This document shows, piece after piece, positions 1 through 11,784 of a stretch of 64,000 bases of DNA (positions are counted from its first letter, which is position 1; each line of letters begins with the position of its first letter). This DNA comes from Diabrotica undecimpunctata. Its lineage: Eukaryota > Arthropoda > Insecta > Coleoptera > Chrysomelidae. A program made the translations under genes and the position numbers. The stretch is from NCBI RefSeq assembly GCF_040954645.1, contig NC_092808.1:87613389-87677388 (forward strand), given 5' to 3'. Under the pieces are notes generated by a model. That model saw only the letters and a program-made list of their open reading frames with translations. It was not told the origin of the DNA and searched no databases.

Positions 1-1530
1 TCCCATCGCGTTAAAATAGGTTGTGGTGGAAGAGGAATGTTAGGTAGCATTTCTTTATAAAGTTGAATTCTTATAGGAGATTTAAGAAATACTTTTTTGA
101 CACTGGATATCATGGTATTTACAAGAGGAAACTTTTTTCGTATTTCCTCTGCAACTCTGTTTAATCCATGCGCTACACAAGTAACATGTATTAAATCTGG
201 GAAAAATATTTTTAAATTTTGTCCTGCTTTCACCATATAAGGAGCAGCATCCGATAAAATAAGCAGTAATTTATTAGAAGGAATAGTTGTCGGAAGAAAA
301 AAAGTTGCTAATGTTTCTTGTATAAAACGCGAAATTGTTAAAGCTTTTGTTTTCTCAAGTTGCTGGCATGAAATAAGATGAGATTTTGGTAAGGTATCTT
401 CTTTAAGAACACCAATCAATAAATGAGCAATATACTTTCCTGATGAATCAGTGGTTTCGTCTACAGATATGTAAAAATAATTATCTGCAATTTCTTCCTT
501 AATATTAATTAAAACCGACGAGTATAGCCCGTTCACATTATTTTTTCTTAGAGACCGATCACTTGGAACATTAAGTTTGCAATATTTTTTTAGAAACGAA
601 CTAAAATTTACATTTGCTAATTTTGAAAGCGGTATGTTTGCAGACACTAATGCGCGACACAAGTCTTCATTAAAAGTTTCTTGCTCATCTAATTTTTTTG
701 AAGTAGATTGGAAACATTTAGCCATTGAAGTTTGATGTTTTCCTCCTATTTTTTTTTTGCAATGTGTGAAGCAGTTCTCACATGTTGGTCTATCTGAAAT
801 TTCTTCTCACATGCTATCTATAAATAAAAATAAAAACCTTTATTTTAACCCACCCTTTAAAATATAAAAATATACAAGGTGTTTTTGGTTAATCAAATAA
901 CTGGTTTGGAAAAAAAAAACATTCGCTAAGTGTTTTAAATGCAGTATTAATCCACAAATTAGTTTTTGTTACTAACCATTAGTACATCATATAACTTATT
1001 TTAAAGTTCAACAAAAGTTTTTTTTTTGTTAATTCAATTACAATAAAAATAATTGTGTTTTAGAATAGCTGACTTCATAAAAAAAAGTAAAGGTGAAAAA
1101 TTTTTCTAAATACACACCATTGTATTGTACCATGGACAATTTTTTCTCACTAAAGGAAGCTATTTTTCATTTAAAAACAACCTACGAGTACTACATTTTA
1201 AATAAATACGTTTATTGGTTTTAAAGTTATTGTTGTTATTAACTAAAAGAATTTAATTTTTTTTAATTTTAACACCCTGTATCTCGAAAAGTAAATAAGT
1301 TTGACCCCTCATTAACTATATCGTTTTGTTCAATTTTTCGAGAAGTATCTACAGTCAAACGTTGTAAGTGTCATTTGAAAACACCCTGTATGTATGAAAT
1401 ATTAGATATTTAATAGAAAATATTAGATACTTACAATTTTGCCACAGACTGAACAGTAGATTTTTGCCATATCCATAGACAGCTCTTTATAAGGTTTAAT
1501 CCAAGTTGAAGCACTGGTTGTTTTAGGCAT
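1..1530 (-). CDS. hAT-family transposase with BED-like zinc finger, 5' part, runs off window
   Basis: Two exons on the minus strand: 1530-1435 (32 codons, ATG at 1530) and 817 down to base 1, with a GT donor at 1434-1433 and an AG acceptor at 819-818. The phase is 0 and the join completes a zinc finger: CSVCGK in exon 1, then an H-x5-H pair (HVRTASH) in exon 2. Downstream come SVDETTDSSG, SDAAPYMVKAG and VTCVAHGLNR, which I recognise from the insect hAT group often named CGG-triplet-repeat-binding-protein-like. It should bind element ends and cut and paste them. I see no stop or frameshift in about 300 codons. The C-terminal catalytic part lies outside the window, so activity cannot be judged. 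The intron carries a MITE (873-1390). Confidence 0.8.
873..1390. mobile_element. MITE inside the hAT intron
   Basis: The ends are inverted: TACAAGGTGTTTT at 873-885 and AAAACACCCTGTA at 1378-1390, one mismatch apart. TA sits next to each end, as for Tc1/mariner-type insertion. No coding capacity is visible. ACAGGGTGTTT ends are common in DUF4817/DDE mariner-like families, relics of which occur elsewhere in this window (5931-7301, 60880-61810). That link is inference. Without the MITE the host intron would be only about 100 bp. Confidence 0.6.
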
Positions 1531-2019
1531 TATAAAATCACAATCTTCCGTTTTTCCGTTTTACGCACAACGAGTGTTTACGCTTTGAATATCAAAACAA
1601 AAATGATTTACAAATCTGAGCATCAAATTAGAAATGTTTAGGTACCTAATTCAATAAACTGGGAGATTTTGGAAAATCCCTAAATTAGGAACAAAACTAT
1701 TAGCCGTTTACCTGCTGTTACGATACAATAAATTGTAGATAGATTTGGGGATTAGATCATAAAATGCAAATGAGCGAACCCTTAGCGATTATCCAATAAC
1801 TGAATGCCTCAGTGACCGAGACTTTCTAAGAATGTTGAGGGCTACTTAAATTGATCTTCTTTGAAATTGTAAATGTTTTGTACCTGTAGAGATTACGTAC
1901 TTAGATCATTTCTTGATTAAAATGACTACAAAATTTTATACAAGAATTGAAATAAATTGGTATGTTTAAAAATTTTCAAATACAGTATAAAAATCTGAAC
2001 TTTTATGCACTTTATGCAA

Positions 2020-2110
2020 ACTTTTATACAAATATGCCAAAATATGAAATATTTGCATAAAATATGCACAATATGCAAAATATGCAATATGCATATTTGC
2101 CGAAGTCTAG
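2020..2110. repeat. hAT subterminal ATATGC/GCATAT array and probable 5' element end
   Basis: About 500 bp upstream of the hAT start codon the sequence holds a dense run of TATGCA/GCATAT motifs (around seven in 70 bp), ending in a stretch that reads CTAGACTTCGGCAAATATGC on the minus strand. hAT transposases bind short subterminal repeats like this, so I place the element end near 2108-2110. The matching end and the 8-bp target duplication are outside the window, so the exact boundary is inference. Between 1531 and 2020 I see only the AT-rich 5' leader. Confidence 0.5.
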
Positions 2111-2584
2111 TAATAAGGAATGTGACGTTTATGAGAAAATTTAATTACAAAAATTTATTTTAATTTAAAATTTATAGGTAACGTTTTTATCAACATTAAT
2201 CTCTAGTCGATGGGGAATAATAGGTAATATAGCACAATTCACAAAACCATAGAATAGCTATGTGGGGTAAGGGCGTTGATAGGTAAGGTTCTTTTTAATG
2301 ATAAGTATCTAAGGGAGAATAAAACGCATCTTCACTGCACGAAGTTCCAGTTTATTCTGTTATTTAAAACAGTATTTTTGCAATCATACATGAGCTGCTT
2401 ACTGAAGCACTCGTGCCTCAGAATTATAACACTTCTCCTTTACAAAATAATGATTCACAATACACAATTTTTACCCAGGTAAATATTAAATAATATTTGA
2501 TAATATTAATTAAACTTTCTAGTACAATATATAGAAATCTTAATAATTACGCTCATCGCACTACGTTGTGCGCTTCATTATGAC

Positions 2585-2880
2585 ACAAAAACTAGCATTT
2601 CTTCAGTGTTTGTTTAAGGTATTTATATCTTGAAGTCTTTCAGTCGTTTTAATCTATTGATTCGTAGAATGCATGTTTCGACTCCATAAAGTATGTAGTA
2701 TGTAATATAGATAATCTATAACGAACAACTGTCGAATATCTCACAATAAATTGGGCGGAGTTTTTTTCATTCGTTGAAAGTGTGTTCTGGTTTTTGTATT
2801 CGAGCTCTTATTTTAAAGTCATGGTTTAGATCGATTTTTATCAAGTAGCCAAGGTACTGAAATTTGAATAAAATTATATT
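2585..2880 (-). pseudogene. LINE reverse-transcriptase thumb relic
   Basis: Frameshifted minus-strand reading gives FQYLGYLIKIDLNHDFKIRARI followed, in shifted frames, by pieces resembling the segment after the YADD box of insect LINEs (FKYLG..., then R.RI..A, then YGVET with the normal trailing helix). No catalytic motif is kept. It is a dead fragment next to the palindromic MITE at 2931. From 2111 to 2584 I see no gene; a 68-codon frame at 2276-2482 has no recognisable content. Confidence 0.5.
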
Positions 2881-2930
2881 TCATATCTTTAACATCGTCT
2901 GGTTTGCTTTGAAAATTTATAGAAAGCACA

Positions 2931-3326
2931 GAGTGTAGGCGCAAAATTTCGAACCAATGCTTTTTAAATGCATTAATTTTTTTCGAATCCTAAGAAAACT
3001 AATAAATATTTTTGAAAAATTTAAACGCATTATCAAAGACTACATTATTGACTACAGTATTGACTAAAGTTTCTTAGAATAAAAAAAAATTTCTTTTAAA
3101 TGAGATATTTGAGATTAAAAATCACACTTTATTTTCTCTTTTTTTTTTCACCCCTATAACTTACTAAAATACACATTATAGAAGTTTTCAGGTACTTTCG
3201 GCTCTCGGTAATAATAATCTTTCATTCGGCTTATAAATTTTTCAAGAATACTTATTAGTTTTCTCAGGATTCGAAAAAAATTAATGCATTTAAAAAGCAT
3301 TATCCCGAAATTTTGCGCCTACACTC
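2931..3326. mobile_element. Palindromic MITE with about 95-bp inverted ends
   Basis: GAGTGTAGGCGCAAAATTTC at 2931 returns inverted at the right end (about 3232-3326), with close matching over about 95 bp, including the stretch with CATTTAAAAAGCATT and its complement. The middle contains a short A/T tract and no frame. AAAGCA occurs just outside each end (2923-2928 and 3329-3334), a possible target duplication with two unaligned bases on each side. The arms would fold into a long hairpin. I recognise the GTGTAGGCGCAAAATTTCG motif as a common dispersed insect repeat. Confidence 0.7.
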
Positions 3327-3749
3327 TTAAAGCAAAAATCTGAAATTTGGTTTCGTTAATTAAAATCTTTGGACTTTCTATATTTCTTTGTTATATATGA
3401 AGATATCATTTCGGTGATTTGTATTACGTGTGACGGTTATTACTTTTTACCTATTTATTTCGTTAAGAGAAGAAACAAGTATATTCACATTTTAAGGCTT
3501 GGGAAAAATTCTTCTAAAATATAAGTAATCTATATTTTTAAATAAAATTGCTAGATTGGTACAAAAAGTTCGATCCATTCAAAAAAGTTAGGGCTTTTTA
3601 TATGACATACATAAATTTAGAGAAACTGTAGTATAGGTACAAATAATAATTTCCATATTTTCCATAATTTAAAAATTTTTATGGCATGTCTTATAAACAA
3701 TGAGAATTTATGCTTTTGTAAAAAATTTAAGTTTGATATGCGAGAAATT
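3327..3749. other. AT-rich stretch, no gene seen
   Basis: No frame with recognisable content on either strand; A/T-rich text only. Confidence 0.6.
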
Positions 3750-3941
3750 TTTTTAGATTTTGAAAAAAATCCCTTTTTGTTCAAAATAACTTAAAAAGTG
3801 TTAGTGATACGAAAAATCTTGAACAGTAAAAAATATAGGACCTTTTCTAAACATTTTGTTTTTTTGTTTTTCTCTAAGACAAAAATTGGTTAAGATATTG
3901 CTGTTCAAACATTGCATACACTCGTGATTAGTGACTCGTTC
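3750..3941. repeat. Dispersed repeat, copy A
   Basis: This stretch matches 24060-24262 in the same orientation, including TTAGTGATACGAAAA, ACAAAAATTGGTTAAGATAT and CACTCGTGATTAGTGACTCG, with small gaps between. It ends exactly where the neighbouring LINE relic begins, so it is probably the end of a mobile repeat family. The longer version is at 23040-24262. Confidence 0.65.
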
Positions 3942-3949
3942 AATAAGTA

Positions 3950-4444
3950 AAAGTTTATGCAGTGTCTGTAGCATCTTGTAGAACTCACGTCAAATTTGAT
4001 TAGTTCCTGGTGATTCATTACTTGTAAAATTTTTAATGGCTTTGGCAACCTCTTTAATGGTAGGTGGTCTTTCATTTGGGTTGAATAGATTTTAGTCATT
4101 TCGATCTGCTTCTTCGATAGGATGCTCATTAAATTTTCCTCGAAAAGTTCCACCCATATGTTCCAGATTGGAACCGTATTATTTAGGATATTTCTTTTTA
4201 AATCTCTACAGCTTTCTATTCTTTTCTTAATCTCTTTACTCATTTTCTTTAAATTTCTGTAGAAACTCGAGTTTCGTTTTGATTTTTTTACCCATTCATC
4301 ATGCCTTTTAACTTTCAATTTAACTTTAAACCATTCATTGTGCCTTTTTAACTGCATTTCTTTAAATTGCTTTTTTTCTTCTATATAATATTTTGTTCTT
4401 CTTCTTTTAGGGTACGATATTTCTTTTTTGTCCTTCTTGTGCAT
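3950..4444 (-). pseudogene. Non-LTR retrotransposon fragment: linker and start of reverse transcriptase
   Basis: The open minus-strand frame has a lysine-rich, helical N-terminal part (about residues 1-90) like the endonuclease-RT linker of LINEs, then WNIWVELFEENLM, like the W..HFEELL motif. Shifting one frame near 4080 gives PPTIKEVAKAIKNFTSNESP, the familiar 'PPT.EEV..AI..LK..K.PG' opening of reverse transcriptase. The frameshift and the loss of everything downstream make it dead. It abuts dispersed repeat copy A. Confidence 0.6.
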
Positions 4445-4694
4445 TCTGCTTAATTTTTCTTAAGGTATTCCTAATTTTTGTTTTCTGTTGATTCTTGGCC
4501 CTCCCTGTCAAACCCTTCATTTCGTTTACTGGTTTGGTTTTTCTTAATATTTCCATTTGTGATTTTTATAAAATTCAAACAATACCGACTTTCACAAATA
4601 ATTTTCTACAGTCCAAGGGGCTTTTTGCTTATCTTAAGTTTCTTTGAACACTTGGCAAATGGATAATTATACTTTTTAGCATGACTTTAATTAC

Positions 4695-5230
4695 CTAGTA
4701 ACCCTATTTATTCCATGCGCTAGACAAACGACGTAGGTTCACATACGCTGTCGTTTCTGTGACGAAAATTAGAACTTTATCATTCGGCACTATACCTGGA
4801 TTAAAAAGACATCAAGCTTTCATTAAAAATTTGAACAACCTGTAGACTATTTGATTTTCTTTAAGTCTTAAAAAATATTTTGGCAATATATTTTAATTAA
4901 GGACACCAACTAATAAATTTTCAATATATCGACAACGAACATGTGTCGTTTTATGCACAACAATGTACAGAAATTGAAAATTTATAAAAGTTAGTATATA
5001 TTGAATTACCTCTTTATAAATGATATACAATTAAGTGTGTACCTTGAGTAATGGGTGGCTTGTGGTGACAGTTTTTTTTTTAAGTCTTTAAATTTAGGAT
5101 ACCTTACTTAGTGAAATATTGAAATCATTTTGGCGTTTTCTTAAATATGCTAAAAATGAAATGCATTGTTGTAAAGAAGTCTGCAAAATATTCGTCTTTC
5201 TTATTTCTGACAACCATTTTTAGGCTTTTC
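4695..5230 (-). pseudogene. Decayed second hAT copy, same family as the 1-1530 gene
   Basis: In broken frames the minus strand reads YIVVHKTTHVRCRYIENLLV, VGVLN, IVPNDKVLIFV and TYVVCLAHGINRV. These align in order with YISVDETTDSSGKYIAHLLI, IGVLKED, IPSNKLLLILS and HVTCVAHGLNRV of the intact hAT gene at the start of the window. The aspartates of the DETTD block are lost and several stops intervene. The weaker N-terminal part up to about 5230 is less certain. From 4445 to 4694 nothing is recognisable. Confidence 0.6.
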
Positions 5231-5930
5231 AGTAACAACGTGCTGCTATTTTTAATGTTCTTTCACATAGTACTATTAAAATAAATACTCATATTACTTA
5301 AATGTATAGTAAATCAATAATAATATATACACAAACAATGACTAGATATGCCAAGATATGAAGAGTTTTTATTTTATGTATAATTGAAGACTCTTAATAT
5401 TATATTAATTAAAAAATATATTTTATTGATTATTTATTTAATTTTCAAACAGAATATCAGTATAAATTGTGGAGGAAATATTTCTCTATCAACTGATATT
5501 ATATACATAAAAGACAAATTCTTAATTCTATATCAAATAAAAGCCCGGTAATTTCGTGGTCCTTTTATATGTTTTTATGGAGTGAGACAATAGTCTTGTT
5601 GTGTTATACGATTCGGAAATAAAATTCTATTAACAGAATGTATGTAGTGGTATTATCAAAAAGAAAATAGCAATTTTGTACTACAGCCGCAGAAAAATTC
5701 ATACTCACAAATTTCGACTGAATACAGTTTTACATCCAATATTTTGAAAGAGATTACCTCTTTTTCTCAAGCCTAGCATAATACTTATTCTCATACCAAA
5801 ATTAGTTTCTTATCCACATAGACACAAGACTACGACTTACTTAAGGATTTTGAAATTATTGAACTTTAGCTTTAACCCTTGCCCACTGCCACAGGTGGAA
5901 GAAATAAGATAGCTTATCTAAGATATTAGA
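5231..5930. other. No gene seen
   Basis: AT-rich sequence with no recognisable coding content. It may include the true 3' end of the mariner-like element that follows. Confidence 0.5.
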
Positions 5931-6526
5931 TAAGAAATAATAACCCCATATAATATTTTTAAATACATGGGAATTCCCAATATGACGTCCAAGTATTTAA
6001 ATACTTACATTCTTATAAAGGCAAAGGCGTAATCAATAAATAGTTGTCCCTTTCGCTTTGAAACGTTTAACCAATATTAAGCAGGTAAAGTGATTTAAAA
6101 TTTTTTTAATGCATTTATATGGTTACCCATATATTTATAAATTAAAGATTATATTTTTAAATGTGACTACAAAAAGAAATCGCTGGGAGTCAAATCACAG
6201 GATCGAGGGGGAAATATAATAGGCATATTAAGAAATAATAACCCCATATAATATTTTTAAATACATGGGAATTCCCAATATGACGTCCAAGTATTTAAAT
6301 ACTTACATTCTTATAAAGGCAAAGGCGTAATCAATAAATAGTTGTCCCTTTCGCTTTGAAACGTTTAACCAATATTAAGCAGGTAAAGTGATTTAAAAAT
6401 TTTTTAATGCATTTAATATGGTTACCCATATATTTATAAATTAAAGATTATATTTTTAAATGTGACTACAAAAAGAAATCGCTGGGAGTCAAATCACAGG
6501 ATCGAGGGGGAAATATAATAGGCGTA
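5931..6526. repeat. 298-bp direct tandem duplication
   Basis: The unit at 5931-6228 is repeated at 6229-6526 with only a few substitutions or single-base gaps (for example AGGCATATT versus AGGCGTATT at the ends). It covers the DDE C-terminal region and 3' end of the mariner-like pseudogene. The high similarity suggests a recent duplication in old sequence. Confidence 0.9.
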
Positions 6527-7301
6527 TTTAAACTTATGATTCTATTGTCGAAAAAGTCCATGATAAAATTCAAATTTTGCAGCATTGTATGAATTCGCGA
6601 CCATTCCTGCTGAAAATATCCTATTAATTTATCATCCATCCATTGATTTACAAATGATGTTAAAATTTTTTACTCTATCTTTCAGCATTTAAAATCACTT
6701 TAAAAAATATGGGTCCTGTAATACGTTGCTTGCTTATAGCAGCTCCAACTCCAAGTGTTTGTGGAAATAAAGGCGTTTCAATAAAATAATGAGGGTTATC
6801 TGCACTCCACATCCACATACTCTGAGAATTTGTGGACCCAGAAAGATGAAAATAACATTCGTCAGTAAAAAAGTTTTAGCCTAATACATCGTTATTATTA
6901 AGATTGTTCAGAAACCAATTATAGAAGGCTATAAAAATGTAAATCTTACTTAAGAATACGCTGGTAAGTTCCATATGAAAGATCTACCAGTTGATGTAAA
7001 TTCCGAATTGATGTATTTTTTTAATCCACAGTAACTGTTCTGACCAGTTCAACGTTTTCTTCAGTTCGCACTTTAGGCCTGCCTGCCCCTGGCTTGTGAG
7101 TTCTTCCCGTTTCTCTATAAATATCTATAACGCGACGAATTGTTTTGCAAAAGACGCCATAATGAACCGAAACATTGGGAAATTCTTCAACAAAATCTGC
7201 AAAAGCATCTCGGTTGGAGTAAACCCATTCTCCGTTAATTATTTGGCAATTTCTAAATATATTTCGAGTATATATCGCTTTTGTTCATCCGTGAAAACCA
7301 T
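5931..7301 (-). pseudogene. Tc1/mariner-superfamily transposase (DUF4817 plus DDE type), broken
   Basis: Start ATG at 7301 gives MVFTDEQKRYILEIYLEIAK; with frameshifts the reading continues through an N-terminal helix-turn-helix region (YSNRDAFADFVEEFPN), GRTHKPGAGRPKVRTEENVE, the first catalytic block FFTDECYFHLSG, the second around IGYFQQEWSRIHT (normally QQDGA..H, so the aspartate is replaced), and the third PPRSCDLTPSDFFL near 6490. At least five stops or shifts occur, so it is inactive. The last part of the gene lies in a 298-bp unit that is tandemly duplicated (5931-6526). Confidence 0.75.
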
Positions 7302-7939
7302 TTTTAATAATAATTTTGTTTAATAAAACTATAAAAATCAAAGTTGACGTAAACTCACGTAAAGTATATCTGAATTAAGATAGATCTGCACTGTATAGCT
7401 ATCCCTGTCCCTCAGTGTCCACTGTAAAAAAAAAATTTTGTATCAGTGGATATAACCAAGTGCTTGACTTTGTCATTTATTATAAATGCTGTCCAAATGC
7501 CTCGTTCTGTGGCAACTATATTTAATTTTTTTATATTATACCGTACAGCCAAATAGTTTGGCTTATATGGTGCTAAAAGTATAAAATATAAAGTATAAAG
7601 TTATATAAAGTTTTATTATAATATACTATAGGTAAATAAAGACAATGATCTTAATTGTATTTACTTCGTCGCATATACCGCCATCGAGAGTTCCGTCCAG
7701 AGTTTTTAACTTTTGACTTTGTATTTCATAACAATGGGTTTTTACACGGTAGAAAGGTTAGCCGCATGTCGAAACCACAACAAAACGCGAAAACTGTAGG
7801 TCAGATCATTTCGAATACTTGTTGCTAATATATACTGATTGCCCGGTTTTGTCTCTATTGAGAAAGATCTTTCTCTCTCGGTGGTCTAGAAATACTAAAA
7901 CAAATGCAGGACACCTTAATCAATTAAAGCTATTGTATT
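7302..7939. other. No gene seen
   Basis: Left over between two transposon relics. It probably contains the 5' end of the mariner-like element just above 7301. No recognisable frame or repeat. Confidence 0.5.
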
Positions 7940-8220
7940 GCATGTAAATCGTCCTTTTTAAATGCAATAATTTAGACAAATGTTCCAACAAATTTGATAT
8001 TTTTAAAGCGTTTATATTTTCGGAAGAATTAAGGGCAAGTGGTTTCTTAAAACTTAACATACATTTATATGTATTAGTCAGTTTAAACGTTCGAAATTTA
8101 AACAAGATAATGTAAAGATATCCTAATAAGTAATTGAAATATATAATTAAACGCCATCATAATACAAAAAATATTGAGAGTATTAGAAACAAAATATTTA
8201 AATAAACACATGTCAAAACC
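7940..8220. repeat. Dispersed repeat pair, copy 1
   Basis: Matches 10985-11219 in the same orientation with about 75-80% identity by eye, for example TTTGATATTTTTAAAGCGTT versus TTTGATATTTTAAAAGCGTT, and AACTTAACATACATT shared by both. Short minus-strand frames in the two copies are alike (…SxNINALKIS versus …SxSINAFKIS), so it could be an old coding fragment, but I do not recognise the protein. The two copies flank a decayed LINE. Confidence 0.6.
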
Positions 8221-8559
8221 TTAAAGTACACAGAATGGTTATTGGCGCATTTGCCTAGCTTAAAACCATCTAGCTTTAAAAGCTGAATGAGTTCTAACTG
8301 AAGAGTGCCAGTAGATGATAAAAAGATCACTTCCCAACAAACCGTTGACAAAATGTCGCGTTAACGCTTCTAAGACAGTAGGAAAGCGTTATTCTGCCGA
8401 ATTGGCTAAGTCTTATAGAGTTTTTAAAGAGAAATAAGATACAGAAGAAGTGACGTAAGTAACGAAACGTATAATAGAAAATATTCCTGAAGAGGCTGAG
8501 AAGAATCCGATCTCCAGAGAACTCTTTGATGGTTCCAAAATTATTTGTTTAGGTTAATT

Positions 8560-10245
8560 TGTCAATACGTTTGCTTGCGATGAAAATCAAGTAATAGAGA
8601 ACAGACTCTTTTAGAACGAATATAAGAAGTGTAATATAGTTGACTACAACTCTAGTAGATGATAACAACCAAATAGTATATACACCCAAAAAATGTAGGA
8701 AATATATGGGAAACATGACAAGAGAAAGAACCACAAATGAAAATAGTACAAGACACAATACTTGATATATTAACGTCGGAAGTTAGAAAAACAATCAATA
8801 CGGCAAAGCCACGTAAGGCCTCAGGTCCAGATGAGATATATGATAAAACTTATCAATGAAGAAAATCTTTAGTCCTTAACACTACTATTTAATTTAAAAA
8901 ATATATACCACTGGAATCTTCCCAGAAGACTGGCTTAGATCGATATTTATAACTATACCTAAAAAAATAAAGCAAATAGATGCTTACAGTTCAGATTAAT
9001 TAGCCTGATGAGCCATTTTCTGGAAATTTTACTCAAAATTGTAAATCAACGTATATATAGAGAATGCGAAACAAATATGAGCGACAATCAATTTGGATTT
9101 CATATGGGGCTTGGTACGAGGGATGCATTATTTGGCCTCCAGATATTACTATAAAAATGCCGAGATCAACGAAAATACGTGTTTCTCTGTTTTATCGACT
9201 ACGAAAAATCGTTTGGTCAAGTAAAACACACAGAACTCATAGAAACCCTAACAAAACAATATATAGACCATAACACGGTTGCCCTTATTAAAAACCTATA
9301 TTGGGATCAAATGGCGTCGATTAAAATAGACCATCGTATGACAGCAGAAATGTCAATAAAAAGAGGAGTTTGCCAGGGATGTGTACTTCTCCACTATGGT
9401 TTAATATATATTCCGAGAAGATCTTCCAAAATGACCTCGAAAATATTGAAGAAGGAATAAAAATCAACGGAGAATATGTAAACAACTTAAGATACGCAGA
9501 CGACACCATCATTATCGCAGAGATTGCTAAGGGTTTGCAACGACTTTTGAATGCCATAACCAGAGAGGGAGATAGCTTGGGGCTGAATACAATTACAAAT
9601 GAAAAAAAGTTAATGGCCGTTACACGTGTACCAAATGCCTACATTAATATTTGTATCTACAACAAACAGATAGAACCCGTACAAAACTTCCAGTATCTTG
9701 GTTGCTGGATAACAAACGATCTTGACTAGGAAGTTGAAATACGTGCTCGTATAGAGTATGCTAGGTCCGCTTTTAAAAATGAATAAATTCCTAATAAACT
9801 CTACCTTATCGTTGGATATCCGATACCAATTTGTAAAAGCAGTCATTTATTCCATATTGCTATACGGAGTGGAAACATGGACACTCCGAATCACAAGTAT
9901 GAGACGTGTAGAAGCGTTTGAGATGTGGGTTTTTTGAAGGATGCTGAAGATCTCTTGTACAGAGCACGTGACCAGCAACGAGCTGTTGAGAAGAATGAGA
10001 GAGAACTCCTAAATATTGTAAAAACCAGAAAAACGAGTTATCTAGGACATATTTACAAAGAAGAAAAATACAACTTCCTACGACTGATAATGGAAGAGAA
10101 AGTGGAAGGAAAAAGAAGTCCAGGAAGAAGAAAATGCTCCTGGCTAAAAAATGTAGGAGACTGGACAGGCATGGACATACATTCGATACTAAGAACAGCT
10201 CAAGATAAAGAGCAATTTGCTGTAGTTATAGCTAACCTTCAGTAA
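8560..10245 (+). pseudogene. LINE ORF2 relic with YADD reverse transcriptase
   Basis: Over several frames the plus strand reads, in order: TAKPRKASGPDEI (RT fingers), SDNQFGFHMGLGTRDA, VFLCFIDYEKSFGQV (catalytic block A, aspartate kept), KRGVCQGCVL, YVNNLRYADDTIIIAE (catalytic box near 9490), FQYLGCWITNDLD, and a C-terminal tail GKRSPGRRKCSWLKN ending at 10245. This is the insect 'endonuclease-reverse transcriptase' LINE group with no RNase H. The endonuclease is missing, and stops and frameshifts make it dead. Related 3' fragments lie at 31620-32497 and 45262-46065. Confidence 0.8.
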
Positions 10246-10984
10246 TGAAGAGGGATCCTTAAGAAAAATAAGAGGTGTCATTTAGAGACACATCTCGAAC
10301 GTCATAGACACTGGCGTCAAAGCTAGCGCAAATTTTGCAGATAAGAGACTAATTAAAAATATTTTTTTTTTAACTGCATAATAAACAGAGTAATAAGAAG
10401 TAGAAAATTTAAAATCAGATTCAGGAACAGGTATTATATGTTGGAAAGTAATAAAATCATTCATGGACTCAACGTATGTCTTTTTGAGATTGTGGATTTT
10501 CCTGAAATAACTAACGTACAAAATGATGCTATGCATGATCATAAGTATGAAAAAAAAAGAGAAAAAGAAATAAATAAGGAGAATCTGGTTGTCGAAACTG
10601 TAGAGTAACAAAAAATATGCCTGTTGACTCTAGAAAAGTTAATGACTTATATGAGAAATATTCTTACTTGATCGTCCTGGGACAAAAATAGCAGGTTTAG
10701 ATATGTTTTCGACTTCCCAATACTTTTGTCGAAGAATATCCATATTTTTATTCATAAACGTATGTAAGGAAGTGAAGAAAAAATTTTAAAGAGTAGTAAC
10801 GACTCGCCCTCGTAGAACATAACTGAAAATGGTTTATATGGCCACATATTAATTTGGTTTGCGAAGTAGTGTATGTCGACATCTATGCAGACCCACCTCA
10901 GGGATTGATATCTAATTAGGAAAAAGCAACGTCGAACACAACTATCCAAAATAAAATTGAGTGTGCGTAGTATATGCATCGCCG
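10246..10984. other. No gene seen
   Basis: A 109-codon minus-strand frame at 10282-10611 is hydrophobic and low-complexity, and I see no support for it as a gene. Confidence 0.5.
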
Positions 10985-11219
10985 TTTTGGAATGCAATAG
11001 TTTAGGTAAATGGTTAAAACAATTTGATATTTTAAAAGCGTTTATGCTTTTGGGCGAATTGATGGCAAGTGGTTGCTCAGAACTTAACATACATTAATAC
11101 ATGTTAACCAATTTGAACGTGAGGAATTTAAAGAAGATAATAATAGAGATATAATAATAAGTAATTAAAAGACCATATTACGATAAAATAATTAGAGTAA
11201 AAAAAATAAAATTTTTAAA
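10985..11219. repeat. Dispersed repeat pair, copy 2
   Basis: Partner of 7940-8220. It is cut at its right end by the PLE-derived insertion whose target duplication begins at 11220. Confidence 0.6.
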
Positions 11220-11784
11220 TAAATACTAAGTAGGTAATTTTGCCGAGTGTCTCATCAGTATCAGTAAGTTCGGCTCTAGTAGTCGGACGATACGGACGCG
11301 AGTCAGCGAAGTGCGCTTAGGTGGGGACAACTGACCTGTTGTCAACGGAGCTTCTCAGCTCCCGGTGTGTAAGACACCGTGCGTGGCACAGGCACTTGTT
11401 ATTCAAATAAGCGAAGAGTGGATGCGAGGCTGTCATTAAGTTAAACCTCGAGGGGTTGCCTTTATAGGCTCCTCGCAGGAGGCTTTTGATAGCTTCGTGT
11501 TTACGAAAAATTCGGGTTCATCTCAGTGGGTCGACAGGGATGACACTGTAAGGCTTAGTAATTTGTATTCTAAGTCGGACAGAAACGGCCCCTGCCTCTA
11601 AGGTGAGAGAAACGGCAAGAGGATCCCTCCCTGAGAAATCAGGGAGTGAACTACCGCGAGGTTGCTGGGACGACACCCAGGAAAACTGTCAGGCAGCGGC
11701 TTGACAGGAAGAAAAAAACAGAGTCTACTAAGTAGTAAATTCTATCAGTCTTTTTTGAACCTATGTTCACCGCCTTACGGCAAC

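Noticed and set aside
4478..4666. 62-codon hydrophobic frame
   Set aside because: Antisense flank of a LINE relic with no supporting signal.
11662..11784. N-terminal extension of Jockey ORF1
   Set aside because: The frame is open but begins at TTG; the first ATG is 11785, in a better context.
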